A stretch of 64,000 bases of DNA, taken from contig NZ_CP019070.1 of the NCBI RefSeq assembly GCF_001956695.1, forward strand, positions 2,666,001 through 2,730,000, in the 5' to 3' direction. Position 1 is the stretch's first letter, and the number at the start of each line of letters is the position of its first letter. Shown piece after piece: positions 8,046 through 21,011 of this stretch. The notes under the pieces were generated by a model, which was given only the letters and a program-made list of their open reading frames with translations, had not been told where the DNA came from and searched no databases. The stretch is from Poseidonibacter parvus (GTDB lineage Bacteria > Campylobacterota > Campylobacteria > Campylobacterales > Arcobacteraceae). The translations under genes were made by a program, and so were the position numbers.

Positions 8046-10207
8046 TTCTTACTCACTTTATTTGTGAATACTTCAGATTTCGGTCCATCTACAACAATTT
8101 GGCCATTTTCAACAATAATAACTCTATCAACTAATTCTAAAAGTGATGTTTTATGAGTAACTACTATAAGCGTTTTATCTAGAATAATTTTCTTTATTCT
8201 ATCTATAAATTGCTTTTCTGTTTGCCTATCCATTGAATTTGTAGGTTCATCTAGCATTATAATATTAGGATCAGAAATAAGTGCCCTAGCTAATGTAACA
8301 GATTGCCTTTCTCCACCTGATAATCCTTCCCCTCTCTCACCTACAAGTAAATCATATCCTGCTGCATGTTTTCCTAAGAAATCATCAAGACCTGCAATTT
8401 TTGAAACTCTTAATAATTCTTCATCAGAGACAAACTGCTCGCCAATTGTAAGATTATCTTTAATTGAACCCATAAATAAAAATGGTTCTTGAGGAACAGT
8501 ACCAATTGCTTGTCTTAAATCAGTTGGATCAATTTGTCTTGTATCTAAACCATCAATTAAAACAGATCCATCTGTTGGCTCATATAAATTCATAATCATT
8601 TTTAGTAAAGTTGATTTACCTGAACCTATTTTCCCCAATATAGCTATTCTTTCACCTTGTTTAATTTTTAGATTTATATCTTTTAAAGTTTGATGATTCT
8701 GATCTTTATAAGAAAACTGAACATCTTTTAATTCTATATCACCTTTTAAATTAGGTCTACTAATATAAGATTTATTCTCTTTTTCAACTGGCATATTCAT
8801 TACTTCATCTAAATTATCTAAAGATAACATCGTTTTATCAAATTTAATAATCATTCCAACAAGTTGAGAAACAGGAGCAATTACTCTTCCATTAAGAATC
8901 ATAGCAGCAATAATTGCACCCATTGTAATTTCACCATCTTGAGCTAAATACACTCCCCCTGCAACAATTGCAATATTTGAGAACTGAGAAATAAATGCAG
9001 TAAAATAAGTAATACTTTGAGATAAAAAATGCCCTTTATCAGCATAATGAACAGTTTTATTAATAGATTGATCCCAATGAGTTCTCATTCTATTTTGAGC
9101 TTTAACACTTTTAATAATCTCTAAACCAGCTACTGTTTCAATTAGGGTAGTTTGTTTAATCTGTTCTTCTTTTACAGATTTTTCAATAATAGTTTTTAAA
9201 GGACGTTGTAAATACCATGAAAATACTAAAGAAATTAAAACAGTAGCAACTGTAATATAAGCTAATGGTCCCGCAATATATACGATTACTAGAATAAAAA
9301 TTAATACAAAAGGTAAGTCAACAATAGCTGCAATAGTTGCTGATGTAAAAAATTCTCTAACACTTTCAAAAGATTGTAATCTACTTACAAACTGTCCTGT
9401 TGAAGAAGGTTTTGATTCCATTTTAATATTTAATATATGATTAAATATTTTATTAGACATTATTGTATCAGCTCTTTTACTAGCTATTCCTAAAAAATGT
9501 GCTCTTAAAACCTTTAAAATCAAATCAAATAACATTACAATAGATATACCTATAAATAAAGCCCACAATGTTTCAATTGCATTATTTGGTAAAACTCTAT
9601 CATAAACATTCATTGTAAATAAAGGTGTTGCTAATATAAAGATATTTATAAATAAAGAAACTACAATTACTTGTTTATATATACCTTTATTTCTTAATAA
9701 TGTACCCCAAAACCACTCTTTTGGATTGTCAACTAAAACTTCTTTTTCAATTCTATTATTAAAATTATATTCAGGTTTAATAATAATTACTTCACCTGTA
9801 TATTCTGATTCTAGTTTACTAATTTCCATTACTGTTTCACCAGAACTAAGACCAGGTAGTATAACACTTGCTATTCCAGAGTCTAAATCATAATCAAGTA
9901 AAACACAAGCCCGTTCTTTATCTAGAATTAAAACAGATGGCAATGCAAGTTTTGTGATATCTTTTATATTATTTCTTTTAACAGTTTTGCCAATTAAGCC
10001 AATTTTAGCTGCTGCTTCATGAAACATTGAAATATTCATTGAAGATTTATGAATAGGAAGTCCAAAAGTTAAGGACTCTGCAGAAGTTTCTCTTTTGTGA
10101 AATTTAGATAAAAAAAGTAGACAACCTAAAAGGTCATCTACTTTTCTTCTATCTTTTAAATTAGTTAATGTTTCACTTTCAGTTAAGTTAGAATCATTAT
10201 TTTCCAA
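8042..10207 (-). CDS. Type I secretion ABC exporter with C39-like domain (LapB-like)
   Basis: A 721-residue inner-membrane exporter of the HlyB/LapB type. The start is TTG at 10207, with AAAGG six nt upstream. Order: N-terminal C39-peptidase-like domain (about 20-145), six-helix transmembrane domain (about 175-455), ATPase domain with Walker A GKIGSGKS (525-532), signature LSGGERQ (629-635) and Walker B IIMLDEP (649-655). The C39-like domain lacks the usual Gln of the catalytic site and does not look like a normal Cys-His-Asp protease, so it is probably a substrate-docking domain, as in HlyB and LapB. The gene follows the channel gene by 18 nt and overlaps the adaptor by 4 nt. Confidence 0.95.
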   Translation of the reverse strand: MENNDSNLTESETLTNLKDRRKVDDLLGCLLFLSKFHKRETSAESLTFGLPIHKSSMNISMFHEAAAKIGLIGKTVKRNNIKDITKLALPSVLILDKERACVLLDYDLDSGIASVILPGLSSGETVMEISKLESEYTGEVIIIKPEYNFNNRIEKEVLVDNPKEWFWGTLLRNKGIYKQVIVVSLFINIFILATPLFTMNVYDRVLPNNAIETLWALFIGISIVMLFDLILKVLRAHFLGIASKRADTIMSNKIFNHILNIKMESKPSSTGQFVSRLQSFESVREFFTSATIAAIVDLPFVLIFILVIVYIAGPLAYITVATVLISLVFSWYLQRPLKTIIEKSVKEEQIKQTTLIETVAGLEIIKSVKAQNRMRTHWDQSINKTVHYADKGHFLSQSITYFTAFISQFSNIAIVAGGVYLAQDGEITMGAIIAAMILNGRVIAPVSQLVGMIIKFDKTMLSLDNLDEVMNMPVEKENKSYISRPNLKGDIELKDVQFSYKDQNHQTLKDINLKIKQGERIAILGKIGSGKSTLLKMIMNLYEPTDGSVLIDGLDTRQIDPTDLRQAIGTVPQEPFLFMGSIKDNLTIGEQFVSDEELLRVSKIAGLDDFLGKHAAGYDLLVGERGEGLSGGERQSVTLARALISDPNIIMLDEPTNSMDRQTEKQFIDRIKKIILDKTLIVVTHKTSLLELVDRVIIVENGQIVVDGPKSEVFTNKVSKK

Positions 10208-10225
10208 TATTTACCTTTTTAAAGC

Positions 10226-12061
10226 CTAGTGGTATTTTTTATATAACTTTTGATGTTTACTAATATTATCAATATAAGGTTTACCAGCTTTTAAATCTGT
10301 TGAGAAGTTAGCTATTGCTGCTTTTGCTTCTTTTACTGAATCAAATATACCATAAATAACCTTTGCGCTTTTCATTCCTGGTCCAAATTCATAAGTATAT
10401 GCTTGAGTTGAATCTAATCCTTTTTCAGATACAAATTCATTTGCTTTTTGTAAACCTTTTGTTGTAGCAATATTAACAGTATAACTTTCTGGTGAAGCAT
10501 CTAAGAATGAGGCATATTCAATATATTGTGCATCTGCAGGAATAACAACAGCAGGAACAGTTTCATCTGGATTAACAGATAATTTGTCTTCTACAACAGT
10601 ATTTGCAACATCATCACCTAATAATACATTTAACTCATCTGATACTTCTTCTTTTTTTGTTTCAACTGTATTATCATCTTCTAACATTTGAGCAACTTCA
10701 TCAGTTTGTACATTCGTATTAGATTCAACAACTTCAACAGGTAATACACTTGAACCATCTTGATTTTCTGTTAATATAGATTCACTTAACATAGAACTAT
10801 TATTTAATATTTCATAATAGTTTGAGTATAAATCATATTCTCTATTAACTAAACTTTTTTTAGCTTCATATAGTTCAGTTTGTGCATTTAAAATATCTAC
10901 AAAAGTTCTAGTACCTGCTTCAAATTCACTTTTATATACATCAACAATATTTTCATTTGCAGTTACATATTTTTTTAATACTTCAATTCTATCTTTATTT
11001 TTCATAAATCTTTGGTAATTAACTTTAGTATTTTCTACTACTTTATTTGTAATACCATCTAATCTATCTTTTTGTTCAGCTAAAAATAATTCTTCTTGCT
11101 TTGAAACAGCATGATCTCCACCACCATTATAAATATTCCATGCTAAATTAATTCTACCGTATACTTGATCTTCTTTACCTTCTTCATCTAAAGATAAGTC
11201 ATTATCAGTTAAAGCTTTTAATTCTAATCCTAATGTAGGTAAAAAAGTGGCATCAGCTTGTGCAATTAATTCTCTTTGCGCTTTAATTCTTTCTATTTGT
11301 TCTAATACTTCATTGTTTCTAAGAACAGCTAATTCAACTGCTTTTTGTAAACTTGTAGGGATTTTACTCATATCTATACTAGGTCTAGTTTCAGAACCAT
11401 CTGCTTCAGAACCAATATATCTTTTAAATGTACTAAGTCTAGAGCTTTTTAAATCTTTTTCTTCTAGATATTTTTCTTTCACAAAGTTTAATTTTGAATC
11501 AACTTGATATGTTTCTAATACTTCACCACTAATTGATTCTTTTTCTTTAGCTATTTCAAGATTCTCTTCATTTGTTACAATCATATCTTTTGTTAAGGCT
11601 AATAATTCATTATATTGAACTAGACCAGTATATGCAGTTATTGTTTCTAATACAACATTCTCAATATTTGCTCTAGTTCTATATTTATTTGCAAGTTCAT
11701 TATGCTTAGCTTCTCTTACTCTACTAGGAGTTAAATCACCATCATAAATCATTTGATTTAATGCAATACCAAAGTTGTATCCATCTTCATCATCAGTTGT
11801 ATCATTTAATGTTGATGTAGAATCATATTCTTTTTTTGTTTTACTCTTTTCTAGTGTACCATCAATATCAATTCTTGGGTAATAATTACCTCTTCTTTCA
11901 TCTATATATTTTCTAAATGCTTTTTGATTATTTTTTTCAGCTATAACTTCAGGGTTAGTTGCTAAAACTTTTTCAATACTATCTTTTAAACTAATAGCAT
12001 GTAATGCTGTACTTGCAAGTACAGAAATACAAGTAAATTTTAATAGTTTACTTATTTTCAT
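10226..12061 (-). CDS. TolC-family outer-membrane channel with C-terminal SPOR domain (LapE-like)
   Basis: A 611-residue precursor with a signal peptide (cleavage near residue 22) and AAAGGA six nt before the ATG. Residues about 23-430 form the two-repeat TolC-type channel. An acidic linker (about 430-520, rich in Asp, Glu and Val) leads to a C-terminal SPOR-like domain (about 526-611), recognised by the beta-alpha-beta pattern and the segment SAKVIYGIFDSVKEA. SPOR domains bind peptidoglycan stripped of stem peptides at division sites. TolC/LapE proteins normally end after the channel, so the tail is unusual. First gene of the exporter operon. Confidence 0.93.
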   Translation of the reverse strand: MKISKLLKFTCISVLASTALHAISLKDSIEKVLATNPEVIAEKNNQKAFRKYIDERRGNYYPRIDIDGTLEKSKTKKEYDSTSTLNDTTDDEDGYNFGIALNQMIYDGDLTPSRVREAKHNELANKYRTRANIENVVLETITAYTGLVQYNELLALTKDMIVTNEENLEIAKEKESISGEVLETYQVDSKLNFVKEKYLEEKDLKSSRLSTFKRYIGSEADGSETRPSIDMSKIPTSLQKAVELAVLRNNEVLEQIERIKAQRELIAQADATFLPTLGLELKALTDNDLSLDEEGKEDQVYGRINLAWNIYNGGGDHAVSKQEELFLAEQKDRLDGITNKVVENTKVNYQRFMKNKDRIEVLKKYVTANENIVDVYKSEFEAGTRTFVDILNAQTELYEAKKSLVNREYDLYSNYYEILNNSSMLSESILTENQDGSSVLPVEVVESNTNVQTDEVAQMLEDDNTVETKKEEVSDELNVLLGDDVANTVVEDKLSVNPDETVPAVVIPADAQYIEYASFLDASPESYTVNIATTKGLQKANEFVSEKGLDSTQAYTYEFGPGMKSAKVIYGIFDSVKEAKAAIANFSTDLKAGKPYIDNISKHQKLYKKYH

Positions 12062-12207
12062 TGCTTTTCCTTTGTGAATGATTGCAGAATTCTTAAATAA
12101 TTTTATTCGTTACTCTATTGAAATATAACTTAAGACTTGATAAAATGTATTGTAACATAAATAATAAAATTTTATGTTATAATTTATAATATTTTATAAG
12201 GCTTTTG
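12062..12207. promoter_or_regulatory. Divergent regulatory region between the secretion operon and its regulator
   Basis: These 146 nt separate two divergent starts. A TATAAT (12178-12183) on the plus strand is a good -10 for the regulator gene; no matching -35 was seen. AACATAAA (12154-12161) and TTTATGTT (12171-12178) form an inverted repeat next to it that could be an operator. The minus-strand promoter for the secretion operon was not resolved. Confidence 0.4.
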
Positions 12208-12921
12208 ATGAATACCATTGAAAAACAACTCGATTTTAATAATATATTAAAAAATTTAAATATTTTATATATTGAAGATGAAGATAATATAAGAGAAAAT
12301 GTATCTAAAACATTAAGACTAATATGTAAAGAAGTTTTTGAAGTTAGTAATATTTCAGAAGCTATAAAAGAATCAATAGATAATAGAATTGATATAATAA
12401 TTTCTGATATAAATCTAGGTGTTGATAATGGTTTAGATTTTATTGAAGAGCTTAGAAAAACTGACAAAAATATTCCAGTAATACTCATAAGTGCTTATAC
12501 AGACACAAAATATTTACTTAAAGCTACAAAATTAAAATTAGTTGATTATTTAACTAAACCTATAGATTTTAAAATGTTAAAAAATGCTTTAACAAATTGT
12601 GTTCATGATATCATAGATAATGCTAAATATATCATTAGCTTTCCTCAAAATATAAACTACAATGTTCTAGAAAAAAAACTATATAATTTACAAAAAAAAG
12701 AAGAAATCACTCTAACTTCAAAAGAAGTCTTATTATTAGATTATTTAATAAAATATAATAATAGAGTAGTACCACATGATGAATTAAAAATTAATATATG
12801 GGAAGATATGTATGATGCAAGTGATTCTGCTTTAAAAAATTTGCTAAATAAGTTACGTAAAAAAATAGGAAAAGAAACAATAAAAAATATTTCAGGTCTT
12901 GGATTTAGAATTATTATATAA
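12208..12921 (+). CDS. OmpR-family response regulator, divergent from the secretion operon
   Basis: A 237-residue cytoplasmic regulator. ATG 12208 has AAGG six nt upstream, better than the TTG just before it. Receiver domain (about 16-130): acidic pair ED in YIEDED, phospho-acceptor Asp67 in SDINL, and Lys in LTKPID. The C-terminal winged-helix domain (about 155-237) includes LTSKEVLLLDYL and ends in GLGFRI, typical for DNA-binding OmpR-type proteins. No kinase gene is adjacent. Position suggests control of the adhesin exporter, but this is inference. It resembles the regulator at 50465-51184 in layout. Confidence 0.88.
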   Translation: MNTIEKQLDFNNILKNLNILYIEDEDNIRENVSKTLRLICKEVFEVSNISEAIKESIDNRIDIIISDINLGVDNGLDFIEELRKTDKNIPVILISAYTDTKYLLKATKLKLVDYLTKPIDFKMLKNALTNCVHDIIDNAKYIISFPQNINYNVLEKKLYNLQKKEEITLTSKEVLLLDYLIKYNNRVVPHDELKINIWEDMYDASDSALKNLLNKLRKKIGKETIKNISGLGFRIII

Positions 12922-13000
12922 AGATTTATAAGAAAAAGATTAGAAAGAAGATTTAAATAAAAGTATAAAAGAAAAAAGCTAAAACAGGAAAAAAGCGGCT

Positions 13001-13050
13001 AAAAAAAAAGCTTTCAGCTAAAAGAACAAAGTTCAAATAGCTAAAAGCTT
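13001..13050 (-). terminator. rRNA operon terminator
   Basis: Inverted arms 13008-13019 and 13039-13050 pair over 12 bp with one G-U; a small inner stem lies in the loop, and an uninterrupted T-run follows on the minus strand. It lies just after the 5S gene. The bases between 12922 and 13000 are purine-rich and hold nothing else I recognise. Confidence 0.85.
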
Positions 13051-13063
13051 AGTAAATACTCAA

Positions 13064-13183
13064 GAGCTGGCAGCGGCCTACGTTTCCACAAGGGGACCCT
13101 GCAGTATTATCAGCGATGAAGAGCTTGACTTCCAGGTTCGAAATGGAGCTGGGTATTTCCTCTTCTCTATAACCACCAGCAAA
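13064..13183 (-). rRNA. rrf: 5S ribosomal RNA
   Basis: About 120 nt. On the minus strand it runs from GCTGGTGGTTATAGAGAAGA through the conserved CCATTTCGAAC loop segment to CGCTGCCAGCTCTTG. Ends are set by comparison with typical 5S and may be off by a few nt. Confidence 0.95.
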
Positions 13184-13347
13184 ACTGAGTAATCAATATA
13201 CCATTGCAAAAATGCTAGTATACTCATTACTCAACTTAATCTGTGAGTAAAGATATTAATAATGTTAAAGTCAACGCATTTTATTTTTTATTCATACATA
13301 CTGTACACTTAATAAGATAGTAAACCAAAGAATACTAAATTTGAATT
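13184..13347 (-). other. 23S-5S spacer with one arm of the 23S processing stem
   Basis: Bases 13309-13334 are nearly complementary to 16296-16320 in the 16S-23S spacer, bringing the two ends of 23S together as an RNase III-type precursor stem. No tRNA is present. Confidence 0.75.
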
Positions 13348-16262
<2,915 letters not shown>

Positions 16263-16674
16263 ATAAACAGAATTTAATCTGTCGCATTTGATAATTATTC
16301 TTTGGCTACTATCTTATTAAACATACTTTAATGCATATTTCATAAAATAATAAATTGTGTTCTATCTAATCTCTTAGATAGTTTTTAAAATTGTTTATTA
16401 ATCTTTACTAATAAATTAGTATTAATTAATGAAAAAATTAAAAGACTTTAACATTATATTTTTAAATATCTTGCTAGCTTAAAAAAACAAGTTTTTTCAA
16501 GGTAACGCGTTTTGGTAATTAAACCAAATATAAATACTTTATATTAAGTACTTATATTTAGTTTGAATAACTAAACTCTAATATGTAAGGTTTTTAATAA
16601 TCTTTATAAACCGAACATAATACTCTTTATTGTTTTTCTTGATGAGACTTAAAACGAATTAAGTCTCTTTCTCT
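16263..16674 (-). other. 16S-23S internal transcribed spacer without tRNA genes
   Basis: A 412-nt A+T-rich spacer. I find no tRNA: no T-loop TTCGA-type motif and no anticodon stem. It contains an arm of the 23S processing stem (16296-16320, pairing with 13309-13334) and an arm of the 16S processing stem (16599-16625, pairing with 18342-18367). Campylobacterota rRNA spacers often carry tRNA-Ile and tRNA-Ala, so the absence is worth noting. Confidence 0.85.
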
Positions 16675-18191
<1,517 letters not shown>

Positions 18192-18461
18192 TATGAAGTT
18201 ACATAATTTAATATGTAATAGTTTGAAACTGACAAATTTGTATTGTTATACAAAATTATCACTCAAATTTATAGACAAGAATTAATTCTTGTTATAATAT
18301 TTTTATTTTTTTTAAATCTATTTATTTTAGATTATATATTAGAGTATTATATTCAGTTTATAAAGATTACTTTACAAACTTCATTACATTGTTAAAGATC
18401 ATCCATCGTATCGGCTGTTCATCAAATGTTTTTGATGTCGTTCCTCTGTTTTTGGACGGGA
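18192..18461 (-). other. rRNA leader with boxA and 16S processing stem
   Basis: The leader runs from the promoter to 16S. Bases 18389-18401 read TGATCTTTAACAA on the minus strand, a close match to boxA, the NusB/S10 antitermination element. Bases 18342-18367 pair with 16599-16625 behind 16S as the precursor stem. Upstream of the promoter (18491-18685) I see nothing but A+T-rich spacer before tRNA-Cys. Confidence 0.75.
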
Positions 18462-18490
18462 ATTATAGGGTATAATTTTCTTCTTGTCAA
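18462..18490 (-). promoter_or_regulatory. rRNA operon promoter, exact sigma-70 consensus
   Basis: TTGACA (18485-18490) and TATAAT (18462-18467) with exactly 17 nt between them, read on the minus strand. The -10 is followed by a C-rich discriminator (TCCCGTCC), a pattern linked to growth-rate and ppGpp control of stable-RNA promoters. Confidence 0.9.
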
Positions 18491-18685
18491 GGGGTTTTTC
18501 TTAGATGTGGCTTAAATTTTGGAATTCCTTTGATTTTGTCTATTTTTTATCAATTTTGCTATTGAATTATTAAATTTTTTTATCTAAGCATATTACAGAG
18601 TATAATATATAAATAATAGTCAATAAAATATATCTAGCAATAATACATATTATAGAAAAAGAATTAAATATTTGAATTTAGAAAA

Positions 18686-18761
18686 TGGAGGAGCTAGTCG
18701 GACTCGAACCAACGCATACCGGATTTGCAATCCGGGGCATTACCAGCTTTGCTATAGCTCC
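18686..18761 (-). tRNA. tRNA-Cys (anticodon GCA)
   Basis: A 76-nt cloverleaf with encoded CCA. The acceptor GGAGCTA pairs with TAGCTCC; the anticodon loop is TTGCAAA; the T loop is TTCGAGT. Third gene of a Leu-Ser-Cys cluster. Confidence 0.96.
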
Positions 18762-18817
18762 AATGTTAGATAAATCATTTTTATATTGGAAAGAAAATGA
18801 TTAGTTGTAAATAAAAG

Positions 18818-18906
18818 TGGCAGAGAGCAAGGGATTCGAACCCTCGGAGGCGTGAACCTCGCCGGTTTTCAAAACCGGTCCATTCGACCAACTCTGGCAA
18901 CTCTCT
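18818..18906 (-). tRNA. tRNA-Ser (anticodon TGA)
   Basis: An 89-nt class II tRNA with a long variable arm and encoded CCA. The acceptor AGAGAGT pairs with GCTCTCT (one G-U). The anticodon loop is TTTGAAA and the T loop is TTCGAAT. Confidence 0.96.
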
Positions 18907-18920
18907 ACTTTTATAATTAG

Positions 18921-19007
18921 TGGTGCGAATGGTCGGAATTGAACCGACACTCCGAAACCGGAATTGGATTTTAAGTCCAACGCGTCTACCTATTCCGCCA
19001 CACTCGC
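18921..19007 (-). tRNA. tRNA-Leu (anticodon TAA)
   Basis: An 87-nt class II tRNA with a long variable arm and encoded CCA. The acceptor GCGAGTG pairs with CATTCGC, the anticodon is TAA within CTTAAAA, and the T loop is TTCAATT. First gene of the cluster after its promoter. Confidence 0.96.
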
Positions 19008-19055
19008 ACTATTTGGTAGAATCTAAAAAACTGATGTTTCTTAAATTGGAGTGGA

Positions 19056-19084
19056 ATTATAATAGATTAATTATTCTTTGTCAA
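19056..19084 (-). promoter_or_regulatory. tRNA operon promoter, exact sigma-70 consensus
   Basis: TTGACA (19079-19084), 17-nt spacer, TATAAT (19056-19061) on the minus strand, followed by a C-rich discriminator (TCCACTCC). It lies about 50 nt before tRNA-Leu and resembles the rRNA promoter closely. Confidence 0.88.
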
Positions 19085-19198
19085 GAGTTTTTATAAAAAA
19101 TGTTAAATTTTTTATTTTTTTTATTTTTTAATAAGATATCAACAGCAAAACATGTATAATAATTGAATAAACTATGTATACATTTAAAGGATTTAAAA

Positions 19199-20887
19199 TT
19201 GAGAAGTGATGAAGTAAAAAAAGGCTTTGATAGAGCACCGCATAGATCTTTGTTAAGAGCTACGGGATTACAAGATGATGATTTTGAGAAACCATTTATT
19301 GGAGTTGCAAACTCTTTTATTGAGTTAATTCCTGGGCACTTCTTTTTAAACAAAGTTGGTGTGATTATTAAAGATGAGATTAAGAAGTGTGGTTGTGTAC
19401 CTTTTGAATTTAATACTATTGGTGTTGATGATGGTATTGCAATGGGGCATGATGGTATGTTATTTTCATTACCTTCAAGAGAATTAATTGCAAGTTCAAT
19501 TGAAACAGTAATGAATGCACATAAATTAGATGCAATGATTGCTATTCCAAATTGTGATAAAATTGTTCCTGGTATGATTATGGGTGCATTAAGAGTTAAT
19601 GTTCCTACTATTTTCGTATCTGGTGGTCCAATGCAAAAAGGACATACTGAAGATGGAACTCCAATTGATTTAGCAACTGCATTTGAAGCTGTTGGTAAAC
19701 ATGAAGCTGGTGAAATTACAGATGAAGAGTTGCATGATATTGAATGTAATGCATGTCCAAGTGGTGGTTCATGTTCTGGAATGTTTACAGCAAACTCTAT
19801 GAATACACTTATGGAAGCTATGGGAATTGCACTTCCTGGAAATGGAACAATTCTTGCTTTAACTCCTGAAAGAGAAGAACTATATAGAAAAGCAGCTAGA
19901 AGAATTTGTGAAATTGCTTTAGATAAGCAAGCAAGAGAAAAATACTTATTAAGAAATATTCTAAATGAAAATGCAGTAAGAAATGCATTTGCTGTTGATA
20001 TGGCTATGGGTGGATCTTCTAACACTGTATTACATATGTTAGCAATTGCTAGAGAAGCAAAAGTTGATTTTAACTTAGAAGATATTAATAAAATTTCTAA
20101 AAGAGTTTCTCATATTGCTAAAATTTCTCCATCATTATCTACTGTACATATGGAAGATATTAATGTAGCTGGTGGTGTAAATGCAGTTATGAAAGAAATG
20201 ACTAAACGTGGTGAAGATATATTACTTGATAATCTTACGATTACTGGTGAAAGTACTTTAGAGAAAATAAAAGACGCTTATATTAAAGATACAAATATCA
20301 TTCATACTATTGATAATCCTTATTCTGATGTTGGTGGATTAGCTATTTTATATGGTAACTTAGCAGAAGAAGGTGCTGTTATTAAAACTGCTGGAATTAC
20401 TGGTGCTCGTGCTCTTTCTGGGAAAGCTGTTTGTTTTGATGGACAAGCTGAAGCTATTGCTGGTATTGTTGGCGGAAAAGTAACTCATGGTGATGTTGTT
20501 GTAATTAGATATGAAGGACCTAAAGGTGGTCCAGGAATGCAAGAGATGCTTGCACCTACAAGTTTAATTATGGGAATGGGAATGGGTGATACTGTTGCAC
20601 TTATTACTGATGGTAGGTTTAGTGGAGCTACTAGAGGAGCTTCAATTGGTCACGTTTCGCCTGAAGCTGCTGAAGGTGGAATGATTGGATTATTAAAAGA
20701 TGGAGATATTATTAATATTGATGTTGATGCTTATCTTTTATCTGTTGATTTATCTGATGAAGAAATTGCAAAAAGAAGAGAAAACTTCACACCAATTAAA
20801 AAACCACTTACTTCAAGTTGGTTAGGACAATATAGATCACTTGTAACTAATGCAAGTAACGGTGCAATGCTAAAAACTGACCTTTAG
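19199..20887 (+). CDS. ilvD: Dihydroxy-acid dehydratase
   Basis: A 562-residue enzyme converting 2,3-dihydroxy-isovalerate and 2,3-dihydroxy-3-methylvalerate to 2-keto acids in valine, leucine and isoleucine synthesis. The chosen start is TTG 19199, with AAAGGA seven nt upstream, giving the family N-terminus [17 protein letters not shown]; a TTG at 19163 would add an unlikely tail. Iron-sulfur ligand motifs are visible: [10 protein letters not shown] (Cys about 119) and [13 protein letters not shown] (Cys about 183-192). The length matches Campylobacter IlvD. It is monocistronic, with a terminator directly after. A TATAAT at 19155-19160 may be its -10, and ATGTATACAT (19174-19183) is a perfect palindrome before the ribosome-binding site. 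Confidence 0.97.
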   Translation: MRSDEVKKGFDRAPHRSLLRATGLQDDDFEKPFIGVANSFIELIPGHFFLNKVGVIIKDEIKKCGCVPFEFNTIGVDDGIAMGHDGMLFSLPSRELIASSIETVMNAHKLDAMIAIPNCDKIVPGMIMGALRVNVPTIFVSGGPMQKGHTEDGTPIDLATAFEAVGKHEAGEITDEELHDIECNACPSGGSCSGMFTANSMNTLMEAMGIALPGNGTILALTPEREELYRKAARRICEIALDKQAREKYLLRNILNENAVRNAFAVDMAMGGSSNTVLHMLAIAREAKVDFNLEDINKISKRVSHIAKISPSLSTVHMEDINVAGGVNAVMKEMTKRGEDILLDNLTITGESTLEKIKDAYIKDTNIIHTIDNPYSDVGGLAILYGNLAEEGAVIKTAGITGARALSGKAVCFDGQAEAIAGIVGGKVTHGDVVVIRYEGPKGGPGMQEMLAPTSLIMGMGMGDTVALITDGRFSGATRGASIGHVSPEAAEGGMIGLLKDGDIINIDVDAYLLSVDLSDEEIAKRRENFTPIKKPLTSSWLGQYRSLVTNASNGAMLKTDL

Positions 20888-20902
20888 TCTTAAATTTAAT
20901 AG

Positions 20903-20927
20903 AATCAAGGAAAAACCTTGATTTTAT
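20903..20927 (+). terminator. ilvD terminator
   Basis: AATCAAGG (20903-20910), an A5 loop, CCTTGATT (20916-20923), then TTATT. It lies 15 nt after the ilvD stop. Confidence 0.75.
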
Positions 20928-21011
20928 TAACCAATTATTAACTATTGATTGAAAAATAGTTTACACTTATACCCTACAATTATATTAATCAAAAACTCAA
21001 AAGGATATATT

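Noticed and set aside
16263-16674. tRNA-Ile/tRNA-Ala expected in the rRNA spacer
   Set aside because: No T-loop, anticodon stem or CCA end was found on either strand.
19081-20025. 314-residue minus-strand frame opposite ilvD
   Set aside because: It is a low-quality shadow of ilvD, rich in Ser/Ile/Pro with no family pattern, while the plus strand shows a full dehydratase.
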